The position numbers were made by a program, and so were the translations under genes. Under the pieces are notes generated by a model. The model was not told the origin of the DNA. It saw nothing but the letters and a program-made list of their open reading frames with translations, and searched no databases. From Phymorhynchus buccinoides (Eukaryota; Mollusca; Gastropoda; Neogastropoda; Raphitomidae), in the NCBI GenBank assembly GCA_017654935.2, contig CM065690.1, forward strand, positions 20,748,066-20,812,065: 64,000 nt of DNA. Reading direction: 5' to 3'. Below, piece after piece: positions 12,375-25,225 of this stretch (position 1 is the first letter of the stretch; every line of letters begins with the position of its first letter).

Positions 12375-12715
12375 TCAATTTTATAGAAATAAATACCAAA
12401 GAGAAAATCTATTAATCGTGTCTGTGTTACAATTTATCCACAAATGAAATATTTAGCATGGTTTTAATAATGCCTTTCCTAATTTAAATCAGTTGAGTTC
12501 AAAGAGAAAATCTATTAATCGTATCTGCGTTACAAATTATCCACAAATGAAATATTTGGCATAGTTTTAGTAATACCTTTCCTCGCTTAAATCAGTTGAG
12601 TTCAAAGAGAAAATCTATTAATCGTATCTGTGTTACAGTGTAATAAAACTATCAACAAATGAAATATTTAGCATAGTTTTAATAATACCTTTCCTCATTT
12701 AAATCAATTCAGTTT
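12375..12715 (+). repeat. ~115-bp tandem repeat, three units
   Basis: AAAGAGAAAATCTATTAATC, GTATCTGTGTTACA, AATGAAATATTTAGCATAGT and ATACCTTTCCTCATTTAAAT repeat three times. It adjoins the antisense LINE fragment. Confidence 0.9.
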
Positions 12716-12889
12716 ACTTCAGTTTAGTAGTTTATTATTACGTCTTTTCATCGTTGGTGTTATTAAACGAAAGGAAAAAAAACTTGTGATAATTAACAAA
12801 ACTAATGCATAACAAACAACACTTTCTAGAAACATATATAGCGTCTACAAATCATAACAACTTAGCAACCTCTGATTGTGCAATAACAG

Positions 12890-13275
12890 TAGCAATGTCA
12901 AAGATGATAGGGCTAGACAATAATTATTTGATTGTCGCTCTCGTAGTTCACTAAGTCAATAGACTTTTCTCTATAAAGTGATGTTAAGGTTGGACATTAT
13001 TTTAACAAGTGACGCACTGTTATAGGATTACCACAATTACACAAAACATTGTAAGAGTATTTGGTGTTTCATGCATTTAACTTCAGCTTTGTGATTAACT
13101 TTGGAAAGGACAATTTAACAAATATACAAACTTTTCCTAAATCAACAAAAATTCAGCCGAAGCCATCTTCAAGGTATTATTAAAATCATTATCAGAATGT
13201 TGTTTAGCTCCAACCTTAGCAAGACTATCTGCTGTTTCATTCCAACCCACAATGAGAAGGGACCCAACAAAAATC
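12890..13275 (-). pseudogene. LINE ORF2 fragment with RNase H and CCHC remnants
   Basis: Minus-strand frames read NETADSLAKVGAKQH, which is RNase H-like, and CNCGNPITVRHLLK then CPTL, which is the C-terminal zinc motif. Frameshifts and stops separate them. The rest of the LINE 3-prime end is likely under the tandem repeats at 12380-12700. Confidence 0.7.
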
Positions 13276-13489
13276 TATGTTTACTTCCTTTATCATTATA
13301 CATTGTATACAATACTGTATATCAAAAAATAGATCTCTTTGTGCTTTATTATCGCAATTCTGCAATGATTATAAGACAGATTTTGAATTGACACAAATTT
13401 TTGTCAAAGTACATCGGGGTATCGTATATGTAACTTATAGCCATTACAAGTGCTGTAAATATAAAAAAGTACAGTCTATGCGTTTGTAC

Positions 13490-13700
13490 AATGTGTGTAT
13501 GTATGTATGTATGTATGTACGTATGTTATGTATCTATGTATGTATGTATGTATGTGTATGTATGTATGCATGTATGTATGTATGTATGTATGTATGTATG
13601 TATGTATGTATGTATGTATGTATGTATGTATGCATGTATGTATGATGTATGTATGTATGTATGTAGCCTATGTATGTATGTATGTATGTATGTACGTACA
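13490..13700. repeat. (GTAT)n tetranucleotide array
   Basis: ATGT units dominate with a few GTGT and CATG variants. The frame Met-Tyr-Val-Cys is an artefact. Confidence 0.95.
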
Positions 13701-14137
13701 TGGTTTAAATAGCATTTTATTTCTGAAAGTCACAAATGAAAATCAACAATGATCATTAGATAGGGCAACAAGAAAACTTATATAAAGCCCTATCTTAAAG
13801 TAAAAAGAAGTGCACAGACAGTAATAGTGACGGACGGCCAAGCAGAGTAATGAAGCGCTATCTTAATTTTCAAATATGTTTTATATATTAATGTAATACA
13901 TAAACAATCGAAAAAAAGAAAACAAACAGTAAGAAGAACATAAAAAGGTAACAGTATTAAATTTAAAAATATATTAAATTATATTAATGAATATTAAACA
14001 AATGTGGTGAGAAATGGAGATCAGTCTCAGATTACAAGGAAGCAAACTCTTACATATCTGCAGTACAACAGTACGTAACATACAAAAATTTCATTCCATG
14101 AGCCGGGATGAACAATAATAAATTCTATGTGTGTAGA

Positions 14138-14270
<133 letters not shown>

Positions 14271-14308
14271 TTGCAGGCCAGGAGAGCTATTGAAGAATGC
14301 ACCGTAAG

Positions 14309-14608
14309 TTAGATTTCAAAACGTTTCGTTTGCAGGATGAATGTTTGAACTGCTTCAAATATATTGACATTGTCTTGAAGGGAAAAAGAAGTATTGCCGA
14401 ATAGTAGGTTTGTAATAAAGATGTATTCTTGCGGAAGTTTATCGATGGTATTTCTACGTTGTGTAATGTAATTGGGACAGTCAATGAGAAAGTGCTTTGC
14501 AGTTTCTTGCAAATATCCACAAGTACAAGAAGCATCAATAGAAATGTGTCTGTTGTAGAGATTGTAATTTAAATCACTCATCCCAAGTCTAATTCGACAA
14601 TGAATCAT
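14309..14608 (-). pseudogene. LINE C-terminal fragment
   Basis: The minus frame reads CRIRLGMSDLNYNLYNRHIS, then CTCGYLQETAKHFLIDCPNY, the C-terminal zinc motif of a LINE ORF2. 99 codons are open. It ends next to the (GA)n array at 14138-14253. Confidence 0.75.
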
Positions 14609-14802
14609 TTGGTTTTTTTTCTATTTTCTATTTCTATGTACGTACATAAACATTTTGCTTGTTTTTTTTATTTGTTTATTTATTTTAATTTAGTTAGTTA
14701 TCTACCGTTTCGTTTTGTCTATTTAAGGCTTACTTAAACAGTTAAGCTTAATGTATTGTAATGGGCTAATGCTTCTTTGCAATTAAGTCATCAATCAATC
14801 GA

Positions 14803-15025
<223 letters not shown>

Positions 15026-15938
15026 TGTTTGAGAAAGAAATACATTCTTTTTTTTCCATATCCACGAGTATTAATAAAGCTATCTCCCCGATTTAAAAAA
15101 AAATAATAGTTTCAGGCAGAAACATAATTTAATTTTAAAATTCACAAAACGATACTTACCATTCAGCTATCCACACAATTGTATTTTCAGTTTTTACTAA
15201 ACAGCACACTTTTCCTTTTTTTCTAATCTCACTGTTTCTCCTTGTCTTACACACATGTCTGAAATCCAGTAGTAGCCGAATCATAATGGTCAATACGTTT
15301 CCCCCTGACTTGTGGATACATCGGATCAACAAAATGGCAATCAGAGAGAGAGAGAGAGAGACGAGGGGAGGGGGGGCGGAAGGGAGGGAGTGGAGAGAGA
15401 GAGTGAAGGGGGGGGAGGGGGGGGGGAATCCAGATGACCAAACAAGCCACTCCAACGCTGGAAACCCAACCTGTCAACCGTGAAGGACTCTGAGAACTGC
15501 GCTCTCTTGGTAGGGAAAAAAAGGTAAGTTTTTCTCCACCCGCTTCCTACTATATATAGTACTGCTGCCAGACGATAATATGACACCCCCGGGCCCCAGT
15601 CTGAAGAGAGGGCAACGCAAATATTTTCTGCGCCACAGAGTTGTGTTGTGGTGGTTGGTAGTGATGGTGGTGGAGACGGTGGGGAGGGGGGGGGTGTTGT
15701 CCCCGACTAAGTGGCTGCGCTGTGCGAGTCATTAGAGAGCGAAAGAGAGAGAGAGAGAGGGGTGGGGTGATGGGGGAGTTGGGGAAAGAGATTGGTGGTA
15801 CGGACAAAATCAGACAATATTGCTATGTTAGTGCATAAGAGCAGAATAAGAGGAAAAGCAGGAGGGTAAACCACAAAAATGTCATCCCGATGAGTCTGAT
15901 TTGTTTATGACAGTGTGAGACAGACGCCTTTCGTTTAA

Positions 15939-16175
15939 CCCTTTCGCCGCCAGACATTTTTCAGCCAAAAAATGCCATTAAACTTAACTGGGTAAAAAAA
16001 AGAAATATCTGCAATATTACGAATTCCTCTATGACATGCTTAACATTAGGCCTATCATTACCTCCCAAAATTAATAAAACAGGGTCTTCAGATAACAGGC
16101 CCTGATTTGATGCCTTTTAGTAACATGGGTGTTAAACCATTGTGGTGCAAAAATGCGACATTGGCGGTGAAAGGA
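15939..16175 (+). mobile_element. Family A TTAA MITE, copy 1 (237 bp)
   Basis: It starts CCCTTTCGCCGCCAG and ends with the inverse (GGCGGTGAAAGGA), flanked by TTAA (15935-15938 and 16176-16179). The interior carries GGTCTTCAGATAACAGG and GATGCCTTTTAGTAACATGG, shared by all copies. Family A has piggyBac-type ends and target. Confidence 0.9.
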
Positions 16176-16436
16176 TTAACATGTCAATCGATATTGATGG
16201 TACTTACGAGAGGGGAACAAATACCACGTAAACATAACACAGATATACATGAAAACTTTGAATGAACGTTTCCACAAACAACGAAGATATTCAATTAACA
16301 ATTAAAAACTGGAAGAAAAGGTCGGGGTCTAGAAACAAAAAAACCGGCCCAAACCTCCAAAAGATGTCAGGCGGTAAATGTTGATCCGGTCATTTTAGAC
16401 AAATTTAAGATTGTTTAGTAGACAAGTGGCGTGAAT

Positions 16437-16668
16437 TCAGGTCAGGTCAGGTCAGAAAATGAGGATAACTAGGCCTCGCGGTCTCTTAATGTGTCCTTTC
16501 TGATTATTTGTATTCTTTTGAACAGATGCTAAAGCAGGGGTGGGTCGGGGATGGAAATGATGTGGTACTGAAGACAGAGGGTATGAGCTCAGGTCACAAT
16601 TGTATTCACTCAAACAGAATCTTAGAGCATTAAGAACCGTTGCATGTACAATAGTAAGGTGAACTGAG
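16437..16668 (-). pseudogene. LINE 3-prime fragment with a (CAGGT)n tail
   Basis: The minus frame reads KNTNNQKGHIKRPRGL, matching KSSNKNDRTVKRPRGL in the fragment at 57815-58396. The tail TCAGGTCAGGTCAGGTCAG is the simple-repeat LINE end. Confidence 0.75.
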
Positions 16669-16672
16669 TTAA

Positions 16673-16910
16673 CCCTTTCACCGCCAAAGTCGCATTTTAG
16701 CACCACAGTGATTTAACACCTATGTCACTAAAAGGCATCAAATTGCGGTCTATTATCCAAAGACCCTATTGTCTTAGTTTTGGGAAGTAATGTTATGCCT
16801 TATTTTATATATGTTACAGAACAATCCCCAATACTGCATATGGATTTTGTTCTCTACCCAGGTCAATTTCATGGAAATATTTGGCTGAAATATGGCTGGC
16901 GGTGAAAGGG
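16673..16910 (-). mobile_element. Family A TTAA MITE, copy 2 (238 bp, inverted)
   Basis: CCCTTTCACCGCCAAAG to GGCGGTGAAAGGG, flanked by TTAA at 16669-16672 and 16911-16914. It is the reverse orientation of copy 1, and lies 0.5 kb from it. It was inserted at the edge of a LINE fragment (16437-16668). Confidence 0.9.
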
Positions 16911-17184
16911 TTAATGGGCGTCATCTCTGAATCTGTTCGTTGACGCTGAGCTGTCCCTCCGGACAATTATACAGCGTTATTGGACAGCGGTAAGAACCAT
17001 TCTGCAATTTTTTATTATGATCGTTTCAGCGATTCTGCCTGTGGTGGTTGGAACGCGCGTTTGTACAAAAATCTGCTTTATACACAAACTACTTTTCAAG
17101 ATGACAACATTTTGTAGCCGACATTTTGTATAGACTAAGGCGTAAATGACCTTAGTTTCTGTCCCTTTGCCTGCCTGCCAGGCT

Positions 17185-17185
<1 letters not shown>

Positions 17186-17258
<73 letters not shown>
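17186..17258. repeat. (CT)n microsatellite
   Basis: Pure CT run. Confidence 0.95.
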
Positions 17259-17262
<4 letters not shown>

Positions 17263-17499
17263 GGTTTAAATGTTAAAAACCATTCCCCATCTCCCCTTAT
17301 TCTAGTTGGTTATATAATTATATATATGTAAATAATGTTCCTTTTTAAAAAAATGATTTGTTGCTTTTCTTAGGTTGCTTTTATTTCTTCTTAATTTTGT
17401 TTGTTGCTTTCTTGTTGTTTGCCTCAGGGCTGAGTGAAAAAAGCTGTAACTAATTAGCTTATCTCATTACCTTGAATAAATAACATTTTGTTCGTTCGT

Positions 17500-17625
<126 letters not shown>

Positions 17626-18094
17626 CGTCGAGTTCAGACCAAAATACCCCCTTGTCTATCAACAAAAGCTGAACTAGGCTGGGATTGCTACTTCTTTCAC
17701 TTAGATATCCCATGTTCTCAAATCGCCTAGGGGCCTACATGTGTTCCCACTTAGCATGTCTCCCGGTTTTATTCAACAGAAGCATGACCTAAGCACATGA
17801 CAAAGCCTACTGTATCCCTTCAATTGAATAAACAAAAATCTAAGGCTTAGGCCTACGTAGTTTATCAAAACCAAAAACAGCTCTTACCAAGACGGCGAAC
17901 CATACAAAAGTAGTTGCAGTGGGTCCGGTCTTCGATTTATAGAAAACAAAATCCTGTAAAGCTTTAAAAGGGACGACAAGGAAAGAGTGGTTGTTTATGG
18001 AGATAAATTGGGGTGGGGCTAGTAGGTTGTAGGCCTAATTTATAGAAGTCGATTTTAACGACAAGGTACAGGGGTTGTTTATAGTCTCAGGCCT

Positions 18095-18144
18095 TTGCAC
18101 TAGGCAGGGGATTTTTGCACTAGGCTTTGCGGTCTGAATGTGGA

Positions 18145-18175
<31 letters not shown>

Positions 18176-18400
18176 CGTGTGCTCATGCACTTAGCACACG
18201 TTAAACCCAGTGGCAACGAAAAAGTTGTCATTTGGTCAAAATGTACCCCCCTCCCTTCCTTCCTCATCAGTCACATAAAAATCGCATGCAAAAAACAAAC
18301 AGACAAAAACAATTGCAGCCTCTGGCTGCGGCGACGCGCTCTCCATGTAGGACAACCCGATTTTCACAGAGACGCCTCTGTGACTATAATGCTCCTAACC
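18095..18400 (+). mobile_element. tRNA-derived SINE S2, copy 2 (5-prime altered)
   Basis: The core CTTTCGGATGAGACGATAAA and GACGCGCTCTCCATGTAGG tail are intact. The tRNA part is replaced by a short direct duplication of TTTGCACTAGGC. Confidence 0.8.
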
Positions 18401-18596
18401 TCAAACTAAAGTTTTGTCCCAGTTTGCTGGTTTGCATCTATTAGGTCTACTAAAATTTGTAGCAGAAGCTCGAATTTGAAAAACAACAATAGTGATCTAA
18501 TAAGCAGCTTTTTCTTTTAATAACTTGGAATGGTTGCTTAGACGACATATTTAGCAAATTTATAAGAAATCGCCTTTGGGGTCATTAAAAGCCACT

Positions 18597-18948
18597 CACA
18601 GGCCTATGGCTGGATACCAGCTGGCTGCCCTCAATGCCGCCACCTTGGGATAACTCTAACAAATGGACTAGTTGGGATGCAACGCCATCTGTATCCCAAG
18701 GTGAGAGAAAAATAGAGTAAGGTGGCGGCTGGGTCCCTCTTAAGGGCCAGCCACGCGTCAGCTGAAATCGTACGACTGTACGATACGATTCGATCACGTG
18801 ATCTCGAAGCACGAATCACATTTTGTTCTTGGAGACCACGTGATCGAATCTTATCGTACAGTCGTATTTCAGCTGACGTGTGGCTGGCCCTTTAGATCAC
18901 TGCTTGGAAAAAGGAAAGTGGTAACAACTGATATCCAGCCATAGGCCT
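18597..18948. mobile_element. Inverted-repeat element with a nested hairpin
   Basis: CACAGGCCTATGGCTGGATA and the inverse TATCCAGCCATAGGCCTTG mark the ends. The 147-bp hairpin lies at 18744-18890. No target duplication is clear. Confidence 0.55.
18744..18890. mobile_element. 147-bp near-perfect hairpin element, GGGCCAGCC ends, copy 1
   Basis: GGGCCAGCCACGCGTCAGCT and its inverse AGCTGACGTGTGGCTGGCCC frame arms with CGTACGACTGTACGAT and GATCACGTGATC. TTAA is at the left edge (18740-18743) and TTTA at the right. It lies inside a larger inverted repeat (18597-18948) with AGGCCTATGGCTGGATA ends. Confidence 0.82.
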
Positions 18949-19769
18949 TGTTCAAGCATGGACACTACATGGGTAAATATAGCATCCATGGTTCAAGGCG
19001 GTTTCGGCGATTAGAGCCCATTTTCAATCATTCATTTTAATTGAAACGCAAACAGAGAGGATACCACGCAAGTCCTCCTTCACATTCCAAAGTACTCCCT
19101 TGCTTTAACAAAACTGAACTGAATGTAGTTCCTTAAAAGACTTCTTCTAAGTGCGAACAATGTGTTTCTTGTAAGTCTTCAGTGAAGGAAAAGTCATGAA
19201 TGTTCCCGATTGTTATGTGACTATAGCTCCATCTGTCATAACCGAAGATAATCCCCCTTGACAAAGGGAAAGAACTTCCCCGAGAGTCAAAAGTTCGATC
19301 GTTGTCTGGTAACTGAATGAGACGGGTTTCGCTACTGCTGTGCGTAGTCATGCTTTTAATACGAGTTTGAAACAAACAGCACACCTAGGCTAGCTACGTT
19401 GATCCTCTGAATATTCCTGTTGCTGAGAGAATTGACGTTAATCTATTAATTCTTGACAATAAAACATCAGGTGTTGTTTTTTAAATCAGACTTTTCTTTC
19501 ATTGTGTGATTTTAATGTTTTCCCCAAAGCCAGCAGTCCTCAAATCCCTTTGGCCGAGAGAGTGGGGGTGTACCCTGGGCAAGGCATCTCCACTACAAAC
19601 AATGTCAAGCCCAACTCGCCGGAATGGCATCTACTGCCCCCTTTAATTGCTAGGTAGGTATATGGCAGTCGTGGTCGGAAACGACTGACTGGCATAATCA
19701 TAGCACATTGCCTTTTAAACAGTCCGAGAGTAAGTTATGTATGAATTGACAAGCACAGGCATATTAACT

Positions 19770-19830
19770 AACACACGCGTGCGCGCGCGTGCACACACGC
19801 ACACACACACACACACGCACACACACACAC

Positions 19831-19918
<88 letters not shown>
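19770..19918. repeat. (CA)n array
   Basis: Mixed GCGC and GCAC at the left, then pure CA. Confidence 0.95.
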
Positions 19919-19922
<4 letters not shown>

Positions 19923-20158
19923 ACATTTGGGTGGCGCTGCACTGGTGGCGACACGCTCTCTCCAGGTTGGATCGGATCAACCAGGATTTTGTCAGAGATG
20001 AGTTTCTAGGTGACTAGAAAAGTAACACCACACTATACCGATACCTACCATTTCCCACCATGAAGTGGCCACATCCCTGAAAGAAGCCACGACTACACTA
20101 CACTACAGAGTCAGCTCCTGACTGAAGCCCCGTCCCGGGTGTGGTGTTCTCAGATCAC

Positions 20159-20392
20159 CCTGTTCTCAAAATGTCTGCGCATGCGCGAAATTGAGACAGT
20201 TATCTCATGACATACTATCAACTTTATTTTTTGTGTATTTGACGGTTTCAGGTTAGGGTTAGGGGTAGGGTTAGGGATAGGTTTAGCCTGGTTCAATTTA
20301 GTGTCGAATACACAAGGAATAAAGTTTGATGGCACGTCATGATCGATTTCGCGCATGCGCAGACATTTTGATAACAAATCCATTTTGAGAAC
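20159..20392. mobile_element. Inverted-repeat element with a TTAGGG-like loop
   Basis: GTTCTCAAAATG and CATTTTGAGAAC are the ends. Arms carry TGCGCATGCGC near each end. The centre reads GGTTAGGGTTAGGGGTAGGG then TTAGGGATAGG. Confidence 0.7.
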
Positions 20393-20399
20393 GCCACAC

Positions 20400-20614
20400 C
20401 GGCCCTCAAATCAGTCCCTGCTGGAGGTGGTGAACCACGTCCTTCACATCAACGTTTCTGAGTCCGACGGTGAACTGTTCCAGCGGGTGCATGTGACACG
20501 GCAATTTGGGACACCGACACCATGGCACAATACAGCCATTGCCAACGTTTTAATGGGTTGGCTGGAACCACGGCTCCTGGTCACATCACCGTGGAGAATC
20601 TGCGACCGGCCATA
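20400..20614 (+). other. Possible decayed coding sequence, unknown
   Basis: The open frame reads SLLEVVNHVLHINVSESDGE and LFQRVHVTRQFGTPTPWHNT. It is not low-complexity and is interrupted by a hairpin MITE at 20615. A frame after the MITE reads RRFIDDILSLCG, then stops. I do not recognise it; it could be a transposon protein remnant. Confidence 0.3.
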
Positions 20615-20833
20615 GGTGAAGACGGGGTAAAAAGCCCATGTTTGTTCTTACCCAGAAGCCCATGCCAATTATCTCATGAAATGAAGCAAATTTCAGACAC
20701 ATTTTGCCCATGAGACGAGTGTCAATGTTTAGCATTCGTCTCATGGGCAAATTTGACTGAAATTTGCTTCACTTCATGAGATAATTGGCATGGGCTTCTT
20801 ACCCGCCCATGGGCTTTTCACCCCGTCTTCCCC
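20615..20833. mobile_element. Hairpin MITE GGGGAAGACGGGG, copy 1
   Basis: GGTGAAGACGGGGTAAAAAG begins it, and CCGTCTTCCC ends it. The arms match copies 2 and 3 with an interrupted left arm. TA is present at the left only. Confidence 0.8.
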
Positions 20834-21133
20834 GGGCCCTGGCGCCGTTTCATAGACGACATTCTGTCGTTGTGTGGGTAGGCCTACATGGTGAGGATCT
20901 GCTGCTGGATCAACCACCGATACGACACCATCACAGTCATGGCCAACTCAAGACGCTAGCTGTCACCCGAGGCAACTGTCTAAGAGGGATGCGTTTTCCG
21001 ACTCAGAAGGATATGCTGTGGTGATGAGGCATTCCTCAAACGTTATCGTTAGCTGAACGAAGGTCTGCAGACAGAATTGTGCATATCCTAGCTCCATATG
21101 AATGCTGTCATTGATAACGTTTGGTTTGCACAG

Positions 21134-21135
<2 letters not shown>

Positions 21136-21224
<89 letters not shown>

Positions 21225-21297
21225 GAGAGAGAGACAGAGAGACAGACAGACAGACAGAGAGAGAGAGAGAGAGACAGACCGAGACAGACAGACAGAT
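21136..21297. repeat. (GA)n/(GACA)n array
   Basis: GA with GACA units at the right. It is followed after 66 bases by SINE S1. Confidence 0.95.
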
Positions 21298-21362
21298 TGA
21301 AGGGGGCATAAATTTGTTATTCCATTTCCGTATTCAATTACCTACCATTATATCTAGCAAAC

Positions 21363-21592
21363 GAGCGAAAATGGTGTTTTACGTCCTCTTGGTCTGAATC
21401 AGACACATAATTATGGGACATTTGTAAATACAAATATGGTGGGAACAATACTGGAGGCAATGCCCGGAGGCAGTACGAAACCAGTAAAGTCCCGTGTTTT
21501 TAAAAATTAATACAGATAGCTGTAGCGGTGACCACGCCTCGGTTAAACCTCATCGGCTATGGCACCGTCACAAGTAATAATTTTTTTATTAT
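21363..21592 (-). mobile_element. SINE S1 copy with a 13-base target duplication
   Basis: ATATCTAGCAAAC is repeated at 21350-21362 and 21593-21605. On the minus strand the element opens near GCCATAGCCGATGAGG, which resembles a tRNA A-box, and ends GGACGTAAAACACCATTTT. This is a typical tRNA-derived SINE layout, though no clear B-box is seen. Confidence 0.8.
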
Positions 21593-22469
21593 ATATCTAG
21601 CAAACTCAATGACAACACTCTAAAGCCTCCTGATTCTTTGTTGAACTCATGGGGGGAAAACAAAATCTGTTTTGTGAAATTTATAGTGCAAAGGCATTTT
21701 TCATACAGAGTATAATGATCGCATAAATAAGTCAGACAGAAAATAATATCGCGTAAAATCGTTAGTCTCATGTTCATTAAAACCTCAGCACTTCATAATG
21801 AATTCCTAATCAGTCTTGAGGTAAGCATGAGTATGGAATCTTGAAATAGCGGACTTCGGGCCTACAGTCGAGGGAGAAAAAAGAGGGGGTATGCGACATA
21901 AGCTTACACGCATGGCTGTAGTTAGGGTCAAATAGTATGTGGTCAACTAAGGTTTTTCTTAAAAGAGAGGCTTAAAAACCAGTGAAGCATATAATGAGCG
22001 GTTCTGGTGGCCCCACAGAAAATTACTCTACTTGTTTTTATTTTACTATCCTTTGTCAAAATTAATAAAAGACATTGTCTATTTTTTTGCCACGTACGGG
22101 GAGAGAGAGAGAGGGGCAGACCGACAAAGACACAGAGAGACATAGACACAAAGACAGACAGACAGACAGAAACAGAGAGGCACAGAAAGAGTGAGCTTGC
22201 CGTCGCGTAGAGACAGAGAGAAAGAGAGAATGAGTTTGCCGTTGCTATGAAACTGCCTTCAAATGGGGCTCAACTGGGTCACGTCAAGGGCTGAGGACTA
22301 TAACTCTACCTTAACAGGTCATGCGTTCATCCTTGGTTAGGCAATGGCACCACTGTTATATGAGCCAGAAAGACAAACAAGTGCATGTGTGCGGAGTGTA
22401 GATTCATATAGTAGAAAACCCTGAGATCGAGTGGTCCCTATCATAACCGTGGGTAATGCACACCTCTTA

Positions 22470-22593
22470 GTACTTAAACACCTTCTTCGCCCTTCACCCG
22501 CTTTGTGTCAAGTAAACCCGAGTTCGAACCTGGGTACAGGGGATTTTCATTCTCGCTTTGCACTAGGCCTTACTGTGACGGTCTGAATGTGGA

Positions 22594-22624
<31 letters not shown>

Positions 22625-22862
22625 CGGGTGCCCATGCACTTAGCACATGTTAAGCTCAGTGACAACGAAAAAGTTGTCATTTGGTCAAAATTTACACCCC
22701 ACCCACCCCCCTTCCCTGCCTCATCAATCACACCAAAAATCTGCATGCAAATTTTTATTTTATTTTAATGGGTGGCGCGCCTCTGGCTGCGACGCGCTCT
22801 CCAAGTGGGAGCAACCCGAATTTCACAGGGATGCCTCTGTGACTATAAAGTACCTAATACCT
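22470..22862 (+). mobile_element. tRNA-derived SINE S2, copy 3 (canonical B-box)
   Basis: GAGTTCGAACCTGGGTACAG is a canonical tRNA B-box context. The core and the GACGCGCTCTCCAAGTGGGA tail follow. It ends GTACCTAATACCTAACACC. Confidence 0.85.
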
Positions 22863-22942
22863 AACACCTAATACAAACTTCCACCTTCTCTCAGCTCTCG
22901 ACTGCCTGTCCTTCTTGGAAGTGTTGCTAATATCTGATCATA

Positions 22943-22985
22943 GGGGAAGACGGGGTGGCTACAGCCTCGGCGGGTCGACAAGGAT
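22943..22985. mobile_element. Short GGGGAAGACGGGG-like terminal fragment
   Basis: GGGGAAGACGGGGTGG follows a TA at 22941-22942, but the interior differs (GCTACAGCCTCGGCGGG) and I see no matching right end. It may be a different element sharing the terminus. Confidence 0.4.
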
Positions 22986-22989
22986 ACCC

Positions 22990-23300
22990 CAACATTCATT
23001 TAACATTCCGGCTAAGTTAATTCACATCTTTAGTAACTTTATTTTCGAAAACGCGAAGAACCAATTAATACTGAAATTAAAGTTTTTGTAAACAAAATTA
23101 TTGCACTGCTTTGTGATTAGCTTAATCCTATTGCATCTCTTGTTGAGAATCAGTTTGAGTGGCTATAGTCACTTAGATCGGTTTTTTGTTGTTCTTCAAT
23201 TGAATGCTATTTCTTAGATCACTCTTCGTTGTTGTCTGAATGCACCTTCAACCGCTTTTTGGATTTACAGTTTTTCATTAAAAAAGCTTAAATAAAAACT
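22990..23300. other. No feature seen
   Basis: AT-rich, no ORF, repeat or hairpin that I can name. Confidence 0.5.
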
Positions 23301-23309
23301 GTTCCAAAC

Positions 23310-23315
23310 AGTACA

Positions 23316-23347
<32 letters not shown>

Positions 23348-23811
23348 GTGCGTGTGTGTGCGTGTGTGTGGGTGTGTGGTGCGGGCGTGTGCGTGTGTGT
23401 GTGTGTGTTGCCAAAGAAGAACAGTGTGTGCCTCTCTCTCTCTGTGTGTGTGTGTGTGTGTGTTTTGTGTGGTGTGTTGTGTGTTCAATATGCACTCAAT
23501 GTAGGCCTATACTTCACATGTGAATTTTCATTTAACCTGTGTTGGTGTGTCTAAAATGTGTACATGGTGTGTGTGTGTGTGTGTGTGTATTGTGTGTGTG
23601 ATGTGTGTGTGTGTGTGATTCATTCATCATACACACACACTTTGACGCCTTTGTGTTGTTGTGTGTGTGTGATGGTGAACTGTGTGTGTGTGCTCTCAGT
23701 GTGTGTGCAGTGTGTTACTGTGTGTCATGTGTGTCATGTGTGTGTGTTATGCCAGTCAGTCATGGTTCCGACCATGACTGCCAGATGTGTGTGGGTGTGC
23801 AGATGTGTGTG

Positions 23812-23854
<43 letters not shown>

Positions 23855-23891
23855 GTGTTTATAGTGTGTGTGTGCCTGTGTGTGTGTGTGC

Positions 23892-23935
<44 letters not shown>

Positions 23936-24492
23936 ATTAGAGGACAGTTGTGTGTGTGGGGTGTGGTCCCCAAAGGCCAACACATCTGTGTGGTGTGCAG
24001 CACTAGAACCAGTGCCAAGTGCTGTGTGTGTTGTGAGTGTGTGTCGTGTTCATGTGTCTTCTACAAAAGTGTGTAAGCTGTGTGTGTGTTTGTGTGTGTG
24101 TGTGTGTTGTGTGTGTCTATTGAATGTGCTCTGTGTGTGTGTGTTGTGTGTGTACTAAAGTGCTAATGTCAAACAATGATGTGTGTGTGTGTGTGTGTTT
24201 CAAACGTGTGTGTACATGTAAGGAGACACAAAATGACAGCATGTGTGTGTGGTCAGGTGTGTGTCAGTGTGTGTGTGTGGTGTGACCAGGTGTGTGTGTG
24301 TGCCTGTCAATGCGTCCTTCCTTTTGTGTGTTGTGTGTGTGTGTGTGTGTTGTGGCAATTGTGTGTGTGCGGTGTGTTTGTGTGTGTGTCCATATGTGAT
24401 GTTTGTGTGGTGTGTGTGTGTGTGTGGTGTGTGTGTGTGTGTTGTAACAGGGTGTGTTTTTGGATCACTGTGTGTGTGGTTTTTGTGTGTTG

Positions 24493-24532
<40 letters not shown>

Positions 24533-24660
24533 AGGTGTGTTGTGTGTGTGTGTGGGTGTGTGGTGTTAGAAAAAAAAGTTGTGTGTTTGTGTGTGTTAGT
24601 GTGCGTGCGTGCTGTACCTGGTGTAGGTGTGTGCGTGTGCGTGCGCGCGTGTGCGCGCGC
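23310..24660. repeat. GT-rich tract interleaved with sequence from 24691-26170
   Basis: The region is not a simple microsatellite: unique words shared with the next 1.5 kb occur in the same order, separated by (GT)n. See the finding on this locus. Confidence 0.9.
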
Positions 24661-25225
24661 ATGGGCAGGCGGGCGGGCGGAGTCGAACACTTGCCAAAGA
24701 AGAACAGCCAGCCTCTCTCTCTCTCTCTTATATCAGTTTTGTGTGGATTTCGTTTCAATATGCACTCAATGTAGGCCTATACTTCACATGTGAATTTTCA
24801 TTTAACTTTTTTTCTGTCTAAAATCACTACATTGGTGTGAAAAGACATTATTAAATTAAGATTAATTCCTGATTCATTCATCATACACACACACTTTGAC
24901 GCCTTTTCTTTTACTGAAGATGGTGAACTGCATGTGTTGCTCTCAGTGTTTGCAGTTGTTACTTTGTCATATCATGTGTATATTATGCCAGTCAGTCATT
25001 TCCGACCATGACTGCCAGATAGCAGAGGGGGCAGATGCCATATTCCGGTGGGCTGGGCTAGAATTTGTTTATAGTTTATATGCCTTGCCAAGGGCACATC
25101 CCCACTCTCTCGGCCTGAACGGGATTAGAGGACAGTTGGCGTTGGGGAAGGTCCCCAAAGGCCAACACATCTCTTTGGTTGCAGCACTAGAACCAGTGCC
25201 AAGGCTCCCCCGTTTGAGAGTCGTA

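Noticed and set aside
20230..20290. Telomere or chromosome end
   Set aside because: The TTAGGG-like stretch is short and degenerate and lies in the loop of an inverted repeat; ordinary sequence continues on both sides.
23558..24774. Cysteine-rich secreted proteins (ORFs of 94-172 codons)
   Set aside because: They result from GT repeats spliced into a non-coding duplicate.
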